The notes beneath the pieces were generated by a model, which saw nothing but the letters and a program-made list of their open reading frames with translations, did not search any database and was not told where the DNA came from. A stretch of 64,000 nt of DNA from an uncultured Lachnospiraceae bacterium (GTDB taxonomy: Bacteria; Bacillota; Clostridia; Lachnospirales; Lachnospiraceae), in assembly GCA_910584845.1 (NCBI GenBank), contig CAJUDH010000002.1, forward strand, positions 186,001 to 250,000. The letters run 5' to 3'. Both the position numbers and the translations under genes were made by a program. Below, piece after piece: positions 1 through 9,157 of the stretch (the stretch's first letter is position 1; each line of letters begins with the position of its first letter).

Positions 1-22
1 CAATATTCAAATGAGCACCGGC

Positions 23-1498
23 TTACATCAATATGCCGGTCAGCGGGATACCCACAAGCAATGTAATGGCTAATTCCATCAGCACATAGGGAATCGTATA
101 TTGATATACGTACTTGGTCGGAACCCATTCCTTATTGCTGTGCAGGATCGCAGCAAAGGGGGAAGCAGCCGGCGTAATTGCTGCCGAAAGAAGCACGAAC
201 AAAATCAACAAGGTTACGATGGGCCTCGGGTTTGCCCCCGTCTGGGTACAGTAGGCCAGGATAACCGGCTGCAAAATCATGCCGATAACCAGGCTGTTGC
301 ACACATTGGTCAAAACCATGGCCATGGCCAGCAAGAGTACGATGAACACAGCTGCGCTCATCCCCTGGAAAATGGGGGACAGGACATGGTTTAAAAACGC
401 GGTAACGCCTGTGGACTCATTGGTCAGGACGCCGCCCAGCAAAATGGCCGCAACGATAATGAAATAAGCGCCCCAGCTTAAATTGCTGGCCACCACCTTC
501 GGGATATCCAAAGCCGGCTTTCCTTCAATACGGACCGCTCCAAGGACTGCAACTGCCAAGATGGCCAGGCCGTAGCTGTTTGCTGCCAGGAAAGGCATTC
601 CCGGAAGAGAAGGAAGGAGGCTCGGGAACATCATGCCAAGCACCAGCAGTACAAACCCGCCGGCAACCACCTTTTGCTGAAGGCTCATAGGCGGAAGCGG
701 GTTTTTGTTGATGCTCTCCACGTCATAATCTTTCAATTTGGAGGCATCGGGGCGGATGACAAACTTGGAATACAGCAGGTTTGCCGTCATCATGAGGAAG
801 CCTAAGGTGATAGCCACCGCCATATAGGACACGTTGTTTACATGTATGGACCCTTCCGGCAGGTTTTCTGTAATCTTGGCAAAGTTAGACAACAGGGCCA
901 GGCCGTTCTGCATGTAAGGGGCCATGGGGAAACCGATCAGGGCAGAAACCACCACCAGGGTCAAGACCACCCGGGGGAACGCGTCCCCTTTCTTATACCC
1001 TACCTCATTAAAGATGTCATAGAGAACCGGCCAGAACAGCAGGATCGCCGTAAAGCAGTTAATAAAGCCAGCGATCAAATAAGAACCGATGCACACTACA
1101 TATACCAAAAGCCATGGTTTACCGTTGGTTACTTTCCTGGTCAGGAAAAAGCGGCCGATATACAAGGTAATCTTATAATACACCAGCGCGCCGGACATAA
1201 TCATCAGGAAAAAACATTGTTGCGTAACCGCAGAACCGAACGCTTCTTTGATCACGCCCCCCATGGGCATGTAATCCGAAAAGCCCAACATGACGATGGA
1301 CAACATGCTCCCCCACAAGGGGTCTACAAACGTCCACAAATACAAAGTGCCGATAAAAATTCCCAGCACTTGCATGCCAATCGGGGTAACTTCCGGCAAG
1401 TTCAGGGGCAAAAAGCGGAAAAACAGCATAATGGCCGCGCCGATGAGCGAATGGATAATGGTCATCGTGTCTTTCTTTTTTTCTGTTGCGTTTGCCAT
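23..1498 (-). CDS. SLC13/DASS-type anion permease
   Basis: This is a 491-residue polytopic membrane protein with about 11-12 hydrophobic segments and a charged cytoplasmic N-terminus. It looks like a divalent anion:Na+ symporter or related SLC13/ArsB-fold permease, which would carry dicarboxylates or similar organic anions across the cell membrane; the substrate cannot be read from sequence. The two symmetric halves are visible: a NCFTAILLFWP segment in the first and a VLTNVCNSLVIG segment in the second sit where DASS proteins carry their substrate/Na+ hairpins. The ATG follows a strong GAGGAGGAG ribosome binding site. It stands alone, downstream of a hairpin that should end the preceding lipoprotein transcript, and a TTGTATACAA palindrome lies about 85 bases upstream. 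Family is fairly sure, substrate unknown. Confidence 0.8.
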   Translation of the reverse strand: MANATEKKKDTMTIIHSLIGAAIMLFFRFLPLNLPEVTPIGMQVLGIFIGTLYLWTFVDPLWGSMLSIVMLGFSDYMPMGGVIKEAFGSAVTQQCFFLMIMSGALVYYKITLYIGRFFLTRKVTNGKPWLLVYVVCIGSYLIAGFINCFTAILLFWPVLYDIFNEVGYKKGDAFPRVVLTLVVVSALIGFPMAPYMQNGLALLSNFAKITENLPEGSIHVNNVSYMAVAITLGFLMMTANLLYSKFVIRPDASKLKDYDVESINKNPLPPMSLQQKVVAGGFVLLVLGMMFPSLLPSLPGMPFLAANSYGLAILAVAVLGAVRIEGKPALDIPKVVASNLSWGAYFIIVAAILLGGVLTNESTGVTAFLNHVLSPIFQGMSAAVFIVLLLAMAMVLTNVCNSLVIGMILQPVILAYCTQTGANPRPIVTLLILFVLLSAAITPAASPFAAILHSNKEWVPTKYVYQYTIPYVLMELAITLLVGIPLTGILM

Positions 1499-1582
1499 GT
1501 CTCTACTCCTCCTCAGTTGAGATTAGTTAATATCATAACGATTAGGGCAATATGCTGCAAAAAGCGCAGGCAGTCCCTCTCA

Positions 1583-1592
1583 TTGTATACAA
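1583..1592. promoter_or_regulatory. Palindrome upstream of the SLC13-type permease
   Basis: TTGTATACAA is a perfect 10-base palindrome in the leader of the permease gene. The TNGTATACNA shape is typical of operators for GntR-family regulators. Function is inferred from shape and position only; no GntR gene is adjacent. Confidence 0.35.
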
Positions 1593-1604
1593 ATAATACC
1601 ACAC

Positions 1605-1650
1605 AAAAAAAGTCTTTCCCATAACATAAGTTATAGAAATGACTTTTTTG
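1605..1650 (-). terminator. Terminator between lipoprotein and SLC13 permease genes
   Basis: On the minus strand a 9-bp A-rich/T-rich outer stem (AAAAAAGTC with GACTTTTTT) encloses an inner ATAAC/GTTAT hairpin and ends in a run of seven T. It lies just after the lipoprotein stop codon and should separate the two same-strand genes. Confidence 0.6.
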
Positions 1651-1701
1651 TGGTTTTTTTCACAATTTTTTGTGATATATCCCCATGTATTTGTTTCCTA
1701 T

Positions 1702-2793
1702 TTACTTTATGGCCGCATTGTCTTTCAGGAATATTACCACTTTATACAGCAAAGCCGTCTGGTCAACCGCTTCCTCCCCGTAGGTCTGTTGCATTGTCTG
1801 TACGTCCATGCCGTTCTCTAACGCCACAGCCTCGCGGTCAGCCGTTTCCACTGCCATGCCTTCCTTTTCTGCCACAGCTTTGGCTACCAGCTGCTGCTTG
1901 GCAGACTGCTCTGCCGAAGACCGGAGGACCTCTTTAAAGGAATCCTCAGTCATGCCTATGGCTGTTGCATAATCTTCCAGGGTCATGCTGTACATACCTG
2001 CTATACTGGTGTAATAGGCAAGCTGTTGATTATAGTCCTCTTCCACAGCTGCTTCGTTCAGCTCAAATTCCGACGCTTCTACCACTGCCAACAGCACATC
2101 GTTTTCCAGCTGCTCCTCGGACTGTTTCTTTTTCTCTTCTTCCATGTCGGCAACCAGGTCTTCCCGGAATTCTTCCACTGTATTAAAATCCGACATCCGC
2201 TGCACAAAATTTTCATCCAGCACCGCGTCCTTTTTCTCTTCGATACGGTTGACCTTTACCTCGAATACCACCGGCTGGCCCGCCAGTTCCGCATTGCCAT
2301 AATTATCTGGGAAGGTCAGGTCAAGTTTCCTTTCCTCACCGGCTTTTGCGCCCACCAGCCCTTCTTCAAACCCGTCAATAAAAGCCCCGGACCCCAGCTC
2401 CAGCTCATAGCCCTCGGAAGACCCCCCGTCAAAGGCAACTCCGTCTTTCAGGCCTTTGAAGTCAATATTCACCACGTCCCCGTCCTTTGCCGCCCGGCCG
2501 GTGACGGCCACATATTCTGGATTGGCGTCCAAAATGCTTTGTATCCTGGCCTCCACCTCCTCATCGGCCACTTCTGTGGGCATTTTCTCCACTTCCACCC
2601 CTTTATATTCCCCCAGCTTGGTTATCTTCCCCCAGTCCACCGCTTCCTGGGAAGCTTCCGGTGCTTTACTGGTAGCCTCTTCCGTGGACGCCTCTTCCTG
2701 GGAAGGAGGCGTACCCTCTTCTTTTTTGGAACAGCCAGACAGGAAAACAGCAAACAGCAGTCCACACAAAGCCAGTTTTGTCAATCTTTTCAT
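1702..2793 (-). CDS. FKBP/trigger-factor-type peptidyl-prolyl isomerase lipoprotein
   Basis: A 363-residue predicted lipoprotein: basic N-terminus, hydrophobic stretch and lipobox LSGC about 20 residues in, then an acidic Ser/Thr/Glu linker. The central part (about residues 60-160) has trigger-factor FKBP features: GDVVNIDFKG, a GSGAFIDGFEEGLVGAKAGE stretch, and LTFPDNYG. A helical C-terminal part resembles the trigger-factor substrate-binding arm. The N-terminal ribosome-binding domain of true trigger factor is absent, so this should be an extracytoplasmic foldase anchored on the outer face of the membrane. The start is the ATG preceded by AAGGA; upstream in-frame codons would bury the signal peptide. 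It follows the M18 aminopeptidase gene on the same strand with a 61-base gap. Confidence 0.85.
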   Translation of the reverse strand: MKRLTKLALCGLLFAVFLSGCSKKEEGTPPSQEEASTEEATSKAPEASQEAVDWGKITKLGEYKGVEVEKMPTEVADEEVEARIQSILDANPEYVAVTGRAAKDGDVVNIDFKGLKDGVAFDGGSSEGYELELGSGAFIDGFEEGLVGAKAGEERKLDLTFPDNYGNAELAGQPVVFEVKVNRIEEKKDAVLDENFVQRMSDFNTVEEFREDLVADMEEEKKKQSEEQLENDVLLAVVEASEFELNEAAVEEDYNQQLAYYTSIAGMYSMTLEDYATAIGMTEDSFKEVLRSSAEQSAKQQLVAKAVAEKEGMAVETADREAVALENGMDVQTMQQTYGEEAVDQTALLYKVVIFLKDNAAIK

Positions 2794-2854
2794 ATAAAGT
2801 CCTTTTCCTTTTCTATTTTTGATGTTTAGGCCCCATGTATGGTTGCCCACATGG

Positions 2855-4273
2855 TCAATATACCACATCTTCCTCTTCAAAAAAAGCCCTAAATGCCCGA
2901 TATGCCTGATAAATATCCAGCTTGGCCGCCAGCTCAAACGGGGAGTGCATAGACAAAACCGGTACACCCAAGTCTACCACATCCACATCCATTTGCGCTA
3001 TGTATTTGGCAATGGTGCCGCCGCCGCCCTGGTCCACGGCCCCCATCTCACCGCTTTGCCAAAAAACACCTTCCTTTTCCAAAAGCCCGATCACCCGGGC
3101 CATGGTCTCAGCGCTGGCGTCGTTAGACCCCGCCTTCCCCCTGGCGCCGGTATATTTGGTCAGGACGCAGCCTTTATTAACATAATTGGTGTTGCTGGCT
3201 TCAAAAGCATCCGAAAACGTAGGGTCATAGGCCGAATTCACATCTGACGAAAGGCACAGGGAGTTGCCAAACACATTCCAGGCATTGGCGCCTTGCAGTT
3301 TTGCCAGCTTCTCTATATAATGCCTCAAATAAGAAGAATTAACCCCAGTATTCCCTTCGGACCCAATCTCTTCTTTATCTGCCAGCAAAGTTACCGTGGT
3401 ATACCGGGGGCGTTTTACCTCCATTTCCGCCATCAGGGCCGTATAGGCACATACCCGGTCATCCTGGCCATAAGCCCCCACCATACTGCGGTCCAGGCCC
3501 ACATCGGCCGCTTTTTGGGCAGGTACCATTTCAATCTCTGCCCGGTAAAAATCGGCTTCCGTAATGCCATATTTTTCATACAGCAATTTCAGGGCCAGCA
3601 GTTTCACCGGCTCTTTTACCTTGTCGTCTACATAGGGGAGGGAACCGACAATAACGTTCAGCTCTTCGCCTTTGAGCCCCTCGCTTAACTTCCGCTCATT
3701 CTGTTTTGCCGCCAAATGGGGGAGCAGGTCACTGATACAAAATACCGGGTCCCCCTTCTCCTCGCCGATGCAAATTTTTACCTTTTCCCCGTTTTTCTTT
3801 ATGGCTACCCCATGGATGGCCAAGGGGACCGTCCCCCACTGGTACTTGCGGATGCCTCCATAATAGTGGGTTTTAAAATAGGCAAGGCCTTTCTTCTCAT
3901 ACAGGGGGTGGGGCTTTAAATCCAGCCGCGGGGAATCAATGTGGGCCCCGTTGATACGCAGCCCTTCCTCCATGGGCCTTTCACCGAAAGTAGTGGCCAT
4001 TAAAGCTTTATGGCGGTTTACCTGGTAAACCTTATCCCCGGGGCTGTAATGCCGGCTTACGTCCAGTTCCTGATAGCCGGCGCCCCTTAGCATCCGCACC
4101 GCTGCCTCTACACACTCCCGTTCCGTTTTCCCTTCATCCAAAAAAACTTTGTACCCTTCACAGAAAGCGGCGGCTTCCTGAACCTGCCCGGGGGCCTCTT
4201 CCCCCACATGGGGGAACTCCCATGTCAGCAGCTTTTCCAGGTTTTGCCCTTCTGTTTTTTCCTTTTCTTCCAT
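2855..4273 (-). CDS. M18 family aminopeptidase
   Basis: A 472-residue cytosolic zinc aminopeptidase of family M18 (aspartyl aminopeptidase / ApeA type), releasing N-terminal residues from peptides. Metal-ligand motifs can be seen: HIDSPRLDLKPHP near residue 110, the catalytic DKEEIGSEGNTG region, SDVNSAYDP, and a late His in VLSMHSPFE. Length matches the family. The ATG has an AGAAGGAGAG site that overlaps the stop region of dtd, 4 bases upstream, so translation is probably coupled. It is the fifth gene of the minus-strand run that starts with the S1-domain gene. Confidence 0.9.
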   Translation of the reverse strand: MEEKEKTEGQNLEKLLTWEFPHVGEEAPGQVQEAAAFCEGYKVFLDEGKTERECVEAAVRMLRGAGYQELDVSRHYSPGDKVYQVNRHKALMATTFGERPMEEGLRINGAHIDSPRLDLKPHPLYEKKGLAYFKTHYYGGIRKYQWGTVPLAIHGVAIKKNGEKVKICIGEEKGDPVFCISDLLPHLAAKQNERKLSEGLKGEELNVIVGSLPYVDDKVKEPVKLLALKLLYEKYGITEADFYRAEIEMVPAQKAADVGLDRSMVGAYGQDDRVCAYTALMAEMEVKRPRYTTVTLLADKEEIGSEGNTGVNSSYLRHYIEKLAKLQGANAWNVFGNSLCLSSDVNSAYDPTFSDAFEASNTNYVNKGCVLTKYTGARGKAGSNDASAETMARVIGLLEKEGVFWQSGEMGAVDQGGGGTIAKYIAQMDVDVVDLGVPVLSMHSPFELAAKLDIYQAYRAFRAFFEEEDVVY

Positions 4274-4277
4274 ATCT

Positions 4278-4718
4278 CTACTCTCCTTCTAACAGTAAAG
4301 TAAAGGGGCCGTCGTTTAACAGCTCCACTTTCATATTCGCGCCAAAAACACCCTGTTCCACTTTCGTTACATGCCGGCGGCAACATTCTGCAAAATATTC
4401 ATACAGGCAATTGGCTTTCTCCGGCTTCCCCGCGCCTACAAAGCTGGGGCGGTTGCCCTTGCGGCAATCCGCATATAAAGTAAACTGGCTGACCACCAGG
4501 ACTTCCCCGCCTACGTCTGCCAGCGAAAGGTTGGTCTTTCCGCCTTCGTCCTCAAAAATACGCAGCTTACAGGCTTTATCTGCCAGCCTTGCGGCAACCG
4601 CTTCCGTATCCGTTTCCGCCACCCCCAGAAAAATCAGGAATCCTTTCCCGATCCGGCCCACCACCACCCCGTCTACCCGGACGCTGGCATGGGCAACCCG
4701 CTGCAAAACAATTTTCAT
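4278..4718 (-). CDS. dtd: D-aminoacyl-tRNA deacylase
   Basis: A 146-residue protein with hallmark Dtd sequence: start MKIVLQRV, the SQFTLYADCRKGNRPSF stretch that builds the active-site threonine region, and the NDGPFTLLLE C-terminus. The enzyme hydrolyses D-amino acids (and mischarged glycine) from tRNA in the cytosol. The start is set at the conserved MKIVLQ; an in-frame ATG 9 codons upstream would add residues not found in the family. It lies between the glycerophosphodiesterase and M18 genes in a compact operon. In many Firmicutes dtd sits next to a (p)ppGpp synthetase gene, and one is two genes upstream here. Confidence 0.95.
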   Translation of the reverse strand: MKIVLQRVAHASVRVDGVVVGRIGKGFLIFLGVAETDTEAVAARLADKACKLRIFEDEGGKTNLSLADVGGEVLVVSQFTLYADCRKGNRPSFVGAGKPEKANCLYEYFAECCRRHVTKVEQGVFGANMKVELLNDGPFTLLLEGE

Positions 4719-4761
4719 TTTTCCTCCATCCTGTGCGCATTTCACGGCGCAACCTTTGCCG

Positions 4762-6567
4762 TTATTTCCAGAGTACCATCTGCAAATATTCCATCAATGT
4801 CTCCGTGGCCTCTTCCCGGTACAGGATCTCCCGGGCCAGGACCGGATAATCCGTGATCAGGTTATCCACTCCCATAAGGCGCATCCGCTCCATCTCGCTT
4901 TTGGAATTTACCGTCCAGGCATGGATGGCTTTCCCTTGCGCATGGGCCTTCTCCACCAGGTTCCAATTAATAAAGCTGGCCCGGATGCTAATAAAATCTA
5001 CCGCATCCAGAGAATAAAAATCGCCATAAGCGGCAGACAGGATATACCCCGTCCGCAACTCCGGCGCCACCCCCTTCACCCGCTCCAGGTACCCTAAACT
5101 GGTGGAAGTCACCACGCATTGTTCCTGCATACCCCGCTCCAGGATCAGGCCAGCCACCTTTTCCGGCAGCGGGCTCCCGCTTCCTACATTTTTGATCTCT
5201 ATGTTAAGGTTGACCTTCCCCTTACAATATTCCATGGCCTCTTCAAGGGAAGGGACCCTCTCCCCGGCAAACTCCGGAGAAAACCAGCCCCCCACGTCCA
5301 AAAGGCGCAGCTCTTCCCAGGCCATGGAGCTGATGGCCCGGTTGACCCCCGCCACCCGCTTTAAATTAGCGTCGTGGCCAAGCACCATTACCTCATCCTT
5401 GGTCATCTGTACGTCCATCTCCACCCAGTCGGCCATCTCCTCCACTGCCGCCGCCAAAGCAGCCATGGTATTTTCCGGCGCTGTTTTCGAACTCCCCCGG
5501 TGGGCCGTAACCTGCATCCCGGCAAAAATATCGTCATAAAAAGAAAAGCGGTGGTAAACCATATCCAGCCCATAGAGGGCGCCCATGGCAAAGAGGGCCA
5601 AGGCCATGCCAAAGGCTTTGGCCCGTATTGCCGCCCCCCGGAGGGGGTAGGGGGCAAAGCCTTGGCCATTGCAGTGTTTGGGACCGCCATACTGGTGGTA
5701 CAAGGATGTGAGCGCAGCAAAATGGGTTACCACCAACACAATCCCTGCCCCAAACAGCAGTGCCCCCTCGACTTTTTCCGTAATAGACAACAGCATGGCC
5801 ATGGCCAGGTTACGCTCCACAAACAGTACCACGCCCACGGCGGCCAGCATGACCGCCAGTATATATGCCAACATAGCGGCAGCGGCAACCGACAGGTTTA
5901 CGCCCGTCAAAAACAGCGCCGTCCCCATGGCCCTCCCTTTCAGCATCCTTCTGCTCCTTCGCAGGCTGGAAGAAAAATCTTCCTGCTCTTCCATGCACCC
6001 ATAACCCACAAAAGCCGTTGGCAGCGCAACGGCAACGCATATTCCTGCCAAGGCAAGGAAAACTACCTGCAGCCATGGATCCGATAAAATCTCCTGAAAT
6101 ATAAAATTTAACGGCCGGATATGGGAAAGGCAACGGATAGCCAGCAAAAGGTTCACCAAAAAGTAATGGGTCAGCAGCACCAGCCCCAGCCGCCAATTAT
6201 GCCGCCCCGCCTCTTCCACCGCCCTTTGCAGGCCCCTCCAAAAAATAGGAAAGGGGGTCAGCCTTTGTTGGCAGGCAGCCCCCTGGAATGCGGTAATCAG
6301 TGCAGCGGCCTCTAACAGGATCCATAAAACCCCCAGGACGCTGCCTGCAAATACCACAAGCAGCGTCCATGGCCGAACCAGGAAATCAAGGAAATTCCCC
6401 GCCGTCAAATAACTGTACCCAGCCATTGACAGCGCCCACCGCAACATCCGGTTTGCCAGCCGCAGATAAGCCGGCATCCATATCCCCCGGTATAGAAGTT
6501 CAAACAAAAGAATATTCATCAGGTTCTGCCTGAGTAATTTCCATGCCTCTTTTGCCAGTGCCTTCAT
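4762..6567 (-). CDS. Membrane-anchored glycerophosphodiester phosphodiesterase
   Basis: About 600 residues. The first ~330 form a membrane domain with seven or eight hydrophobic helices (the glycerophosphodiesterase membrane-domain family). The C-terminal ~250 are a GDPD TIM barrel starting at VTAHRGSSKTAPENT, with the paired VEMDVQMTKDEVMVLGHD metal/catalytic residues and NLNIEIKN. It should cleave glycerophosphodiesters to glycerol-3-phosphate and an alcohol outside or at the membrane, in lipid or teichoic-acid turnover. I start at the inner ATG because GAGG lies 5 bases upstream, inside the stop region of the alarmone synthetase gene; an ATG 6 codons earlier overlaps that gene by 11 bases but has no good ribosome site. 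Confidence 0.88.
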   Translation of the reverse strand: MKALAKEAWKLLRQNLMNILLFELLYRGIWMPAYLRLANRMLRWALSMAGYSYLTAGNFLDFLVRPWTLLVVFAGSVLGVLWILLEAAALITAFQGAACQQRLTPFPIFWRGLQRAVEEAGRHNWRLGLVLLTHYFLVNLLLAIRCLSHIRPLNFIFQEILSDPWLQVVFLALAGICVAVALPTAFVGYGCMEEQEDFSSSLRRSRRMLKGRAMGTALFLTGVNLSVAAAAMLAYILAVMLAAVGVVLFVERNLAMAMLLSITEKVEGALLFGAGIVLVVTHFAALTSLYHQYGGPKHCNGQGFAPYPLRGAAIRAKAFGMALALFAMGALYGLDMVYHRFSFYDDIFAGMQVTAHRGSSKTAPENTMAALAAAVEEMADWVEMDVQMTKDEVMVLGHDANLKRVAGVNRAISSMAWEELRLLDVGGWFSPEFAGERVPSLEEAMEYCKGKVNLNIEIKNVGSGSPLPEKVAGLILERGMQEQCVVTSTSLGYLERVKGVAPELRTGYILSAAYGDFYSLDAVDFISIRASFINWNLVEKAHAQGKAIHAWTVNSKSEMERMRLMGVDNLITDYPVLAREILYREEATETLMEYLQMVLWK

Positions 6568-6574
6568 CCTGTCC

Positions 6575-7219
6575 TCACTCTTCATGCCCCAAGGACAGGA
6601 TCATCTGGTTCAAAGAGGACATCTTGGCATCCAGCAGATCCACCATATCCGCGCACGCCTTCAATTCTGCCTGCAGCGTCGCAGGGGCATTCCCTTCAAA
6701 TTTGTAATAAATTTTATGTTCAAGACTGGCCCAAAAATCCATTGCCACCGTCCGGATCTGAATCTCCACCTTTGTTTCCACCGGCCCCTCATTCAAGTAA
6801 ATAGGTATAGTAATCACCATATGATAACTTTTATAGCCATTGGGCTTGGGCTTGCGGATATAATCCTTGATTTGCAGGACGGTTACATCCCCATGCTGGG
6901 AAATCATGTCCGCAATCCGGTAAATGTCCTCGGTAAAAGAACAAATGATACGGATTCCGGCAATGTCATTCAGCTTTTCCACCATGTTCTGGATCGTAAC
7001 CTCATTTCCTGTCCGTTTCAGCTTTTTGACAATGCTGTTAGGGCTTTTCAAACGGGACTTAATATGTTCAATTGGCGTGTGGCCGTAAATATGGACATAT
7101 TCGCTGTTCAAAATTTCAATCTTAGTCTTAATCTCTTTCAGCGCAGAACCATATAAAAACATGACGGATTTCCATTGATCAATCTGATCATGGAGCTTCA
7201 GGTCATTCAAGAGCTTCAT
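6575..7219 (-). CDS. relQ: Small alarmone synthetase (RelQ-type GTP pyrophosphokinase)
   Basis: A 214-residue single-domain (p)ppGpp synthetase. Seen: the RelA/SpoT synthetase core with RIICSF, KPKPNGYKSYH, and EIQIRTVAMDFWASLEHKIYY. The HD hydrolase, TGS and ACT domains of long Rel are missing, so it should synthesise but not degrade (p)ppGpp, as RelQ/SAS1 proteins do. The ATG is chosen because GAGAGG sits 5 bases before it; a GTG two codons upstream is the alternative. It lies 35 bases downstream of the S1-domain gene and directly before the glycerophosphodiesterase gene, linking stringent-response signalling with tRNA proofreading and envelope lipid turnover in one run. Confidence 0.92.
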   Translation of the reverse strand: MKLLNDLKLHDQIDQWKSVMFLYGSALKEIKTKIEILNSEYVHIYGHTPIEHIKSRLKSPNSIVKKLKRTGNEVTIQNMVEKLNDIAGIRIICSFTEDIYRIADMISQHGDVTVLQIKDYIRKPKPNGYKSYHMVITIPIYLNEGPVETKVEIQIRTVAMDFWASLEHKIYYKFEGNAPATLQAELKACADMVDLLDAKMSSLNQMILSLGHEE

Positions 7220-7254
7220 CCCCACCTCTCATCTATTATCCGGCGGCTAAGGCC

Positions 7255-8055
7255 TTATAATTTGATGTCTTTTAATAGGGATGCAAGGCCCGTGGTAGCG
7301 GCCCTGGTCTCTTTATAGTGGAATACTTCCTCCTTCGGTTCATCCGCGGCTTCCAAAGCCTTCATGCTTAGGCTGATGCGCCCGTCTCCCACGGCAATCA
7401 CTTTCACGGTCACTTTCTGCCCCTCTTTCAGCACCACGCCGGGATGCTTGATCCTCTGGCTGCTGATCTGGGACACATGCAGCAGGCCCGTAAGCCCGTT
7501 GTCCAGATCCACAAACGCCCCGTAATCTTTCAGGCTGTCCACTACGCCTTCCAGTACGGCGCCTGCTTTGACAGAAGCCATTTTCTCTGCCTTCTGCGCT
7601 TCTTCCTTGTCTTTCATTACCACACGGCTGGATAATACCAGCTTTTTCCTCTCTGGGTCTACGGTAATGGGTACTACTTCCAAATATTTGCCTACCCAGT
7701 CTTCCAGCTTCTCCACATATTTTGTGGAAATATGGGACGCCGGAATAAATCCCTGGATGTCGTCAATATATGCCACCACGCCGGCTTTTACCGCTTCTTT
7801 GACTTTGACCTTGATCACGGTCTTATCCCGCATCATATCCAGGAGGTCCGCCCACTTCTGGGCGTCGGGCCCTTCCTGGTCATGATAATCGTTGCGCTTT
7901 TGGTCAAATTCCTTATAGGAAGCCTCCAGTTCGCTTGCAAAATCCTCCATTGTCTCCACGGGCTCCTGAACCGCCGCCTCAGCCTTTACCGGCCCTTCCT
8001 CCGCCTGGGCAGATCCATTTGCCCCTACTACCATGTCTTTGACTTCTTCACTCAT
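7255..8055 (-). CDS. S1 RNA-binding domain protein (ribosomal protein S1-like)
   Basis: A 266-residue cytosolic protein with an acidic, low-complexity N-terminus (residues 1-60) and two S1 OB-fold domains: about residues 80-150 (VVAYIDDIQGFIPASHIS) and 165-240 (VVDSLKDYGAFVDLDNGLTGLLHVSQIS ... RISLSMKAL, read as separated motifs). This is the short S1 form common in Clostridia and probably binds mRNA on the ribosome. The start ATG has GAAGGAG at good spacing; a TTG upstream overlaps that site and is rejected. First gene of the minus-strand run. Confidence 0.88.
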   Translation of the reverse strand: MSEEVKDMVVGANGSAQAEEGPVKAEAAVQEPVETMEDFASELEASYKEFDQKRNDYHDQEGPDAQKWADLLDMMRDKTVIKVKVKEAVKAGVVAYIDDIQGFIPASHISTKYVEKLEDWVGKYLEVVPITVDPERKKLVLSSRVVMKDKEEAQKAEKMASVKAGAVLEGVVDSLKDYGAFVDLDNGLTGLLHVSQISSQRIKHPGVVLKEGQKVTVKVIAVGDGRISLSMKALEAADEPKEEVFHYKETRAATTGLASLLKDIKL

Positions 8056-8407
8056 CGTACAACGCTCCTTCAATCTACTTCCATTTTCTTTTTTCCAACA
8101 TAATCTAGCTTCCGGCCAGGTTTACGCACCGGATATGGTGGCCGCCGGGAGTATGCCCATGCCTGGCTGGCCTTGCGCAGGTTGGCCGGGCAGATGCACA
8201 TAGCGGCAATCACCCGGGCCCCATGCCTCCATAGGCAATTTAAAAAGCGGCCCGGGTCACGGTTTACCGGTTTGTGGGTTACCGGTAAACCGTTGCCACT
8301 ACGATGACTTTACCACACTTTCACGTATTTTTCTATAGTTTTCTGCTGAAAAGTATGCTATACTATCCCAAAAACGTAAAGAAAGGAATTTATAGGTAAA
8401 AATTGCC
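8056..8407. other. Divergent intergenic region with an inverted repeat
   Basis: 352 bases between the S1 gene (-) and the YcdX gene (+). It holds a perfect 12-bp inverted repeat, CGGTTTACCGGT and ACCGGTAAACCG with a 9-base loop (8260-8292), no T run, and a TATACT -10-like element (about 8371) before the YcdX gene. No ORF or known RNA was seen. Confidence 0.5.
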
Positions 8408-9157
8408 ATGAATGACATCCTGGACTTGCATACCCACACCATCGTAAGCGGACATGCCTATAACACACTTTACGAGATGGTGCATGCCGCCTCCCAAAAG
8501 GGCGTCAAGCTTTTGGGGGTTACGGAACACGGCCCCCGGATCCCCGGCGCCTGCCATCCTTTTTATTTTTTAAATTTTAAAGTAGTACCCCGGATGGTTT
8601 CCGGCGTGCGGTTATTGCTCGGCTGCGAGCTTAATATTGTAGATTACCAGGGCGGCCTGGATTTGGAGCCCCGGTACCTGGAACGGATTGGATTAGGCAT
8701 TGCCAGCATCCATGAACCTTGTTATGCCAGCGGGACAGTGGCCCAAAACACAGCCGCCTATGTAGGCGCCATGAAAAACCCGGCTGTTCAGGTCATCGGC
8801 CACCCGGACGACGGGCGGTTCCCCATAGATTATGAGACCCTGGTTTGCGCCGCCAAAGAGCACCATGTGCTGCTGGAGGTCAACAACAGTTCCTTAGCGC
8901 CCGGATGCAACCGGAAAAATTCCCGTGAAAATTCCGTCGCCATGTTGGAATACTGCCGCAAATACCAGGTCCCTGTGGTTTTGGACAGCGACGCCCACTG
9001 CGAGGCGGATGTGGGCAACCACTCCCGATCCCAAGAACTCCTTGAGGAAATCCATTTCCCCGAAGGGCTTGTGGTCAACCATTCTTTAGAAAAAGCCGCT
9101 TCCTATATCCCGGCCCTTCAAGGACTTTTAGCATTGGGGGGCGCTGGCGATGATTAA
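8408..9157 (+). CDS. PHP-domain phosphatase, YcdX family
   Basis: A 249-residue metal-dependent phosphoesterase of the PHP superfamily, YcdX subfamily. Metal ligands are visible in order: DLHTHT at the N-terminus, TEHGPRIPGACHPFYF, ASIHEP, VIGHPDDGRFPID and DSDAHCEAD near the C-terminus, a full trinuclear-site set. Its physiological substrate is not known. The ribosome site is weak (only an AGGAA well upstream of the ATG). The 3' end overlaps the LysR gene by 8 bases (ATG inside GATGATTAA), implying translational coupling. Confidence 0.9.
   Translation: MNDILDLHTHTIVSGHAYNTLYEMVHAASQKGVKLLGVTEHGPRIPGACHPFYFLNFKVVPRMVSGVRLLLGCELNIVDYQGGLDLEPRYLERIGLGIASIHEPCYASGTVAQNTAAYVGAMKNPAVQVIGHPDDGRFPIDYETLVCAAKEHHVLLEVNNSSLAPGCNRKNSRENSVAMLEYCRKYQVPVVLDSDAHCEADVGNHSRSQELLEEIHFPEGLVVNHSLEKAASYIPALQGLLALGGAGDD

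Noticed and set aside
842..1624. 260-codon plus-strand open frame
   Set aside because: Lies opposite the SLC13 permease and is a low-complexity shadow frame.
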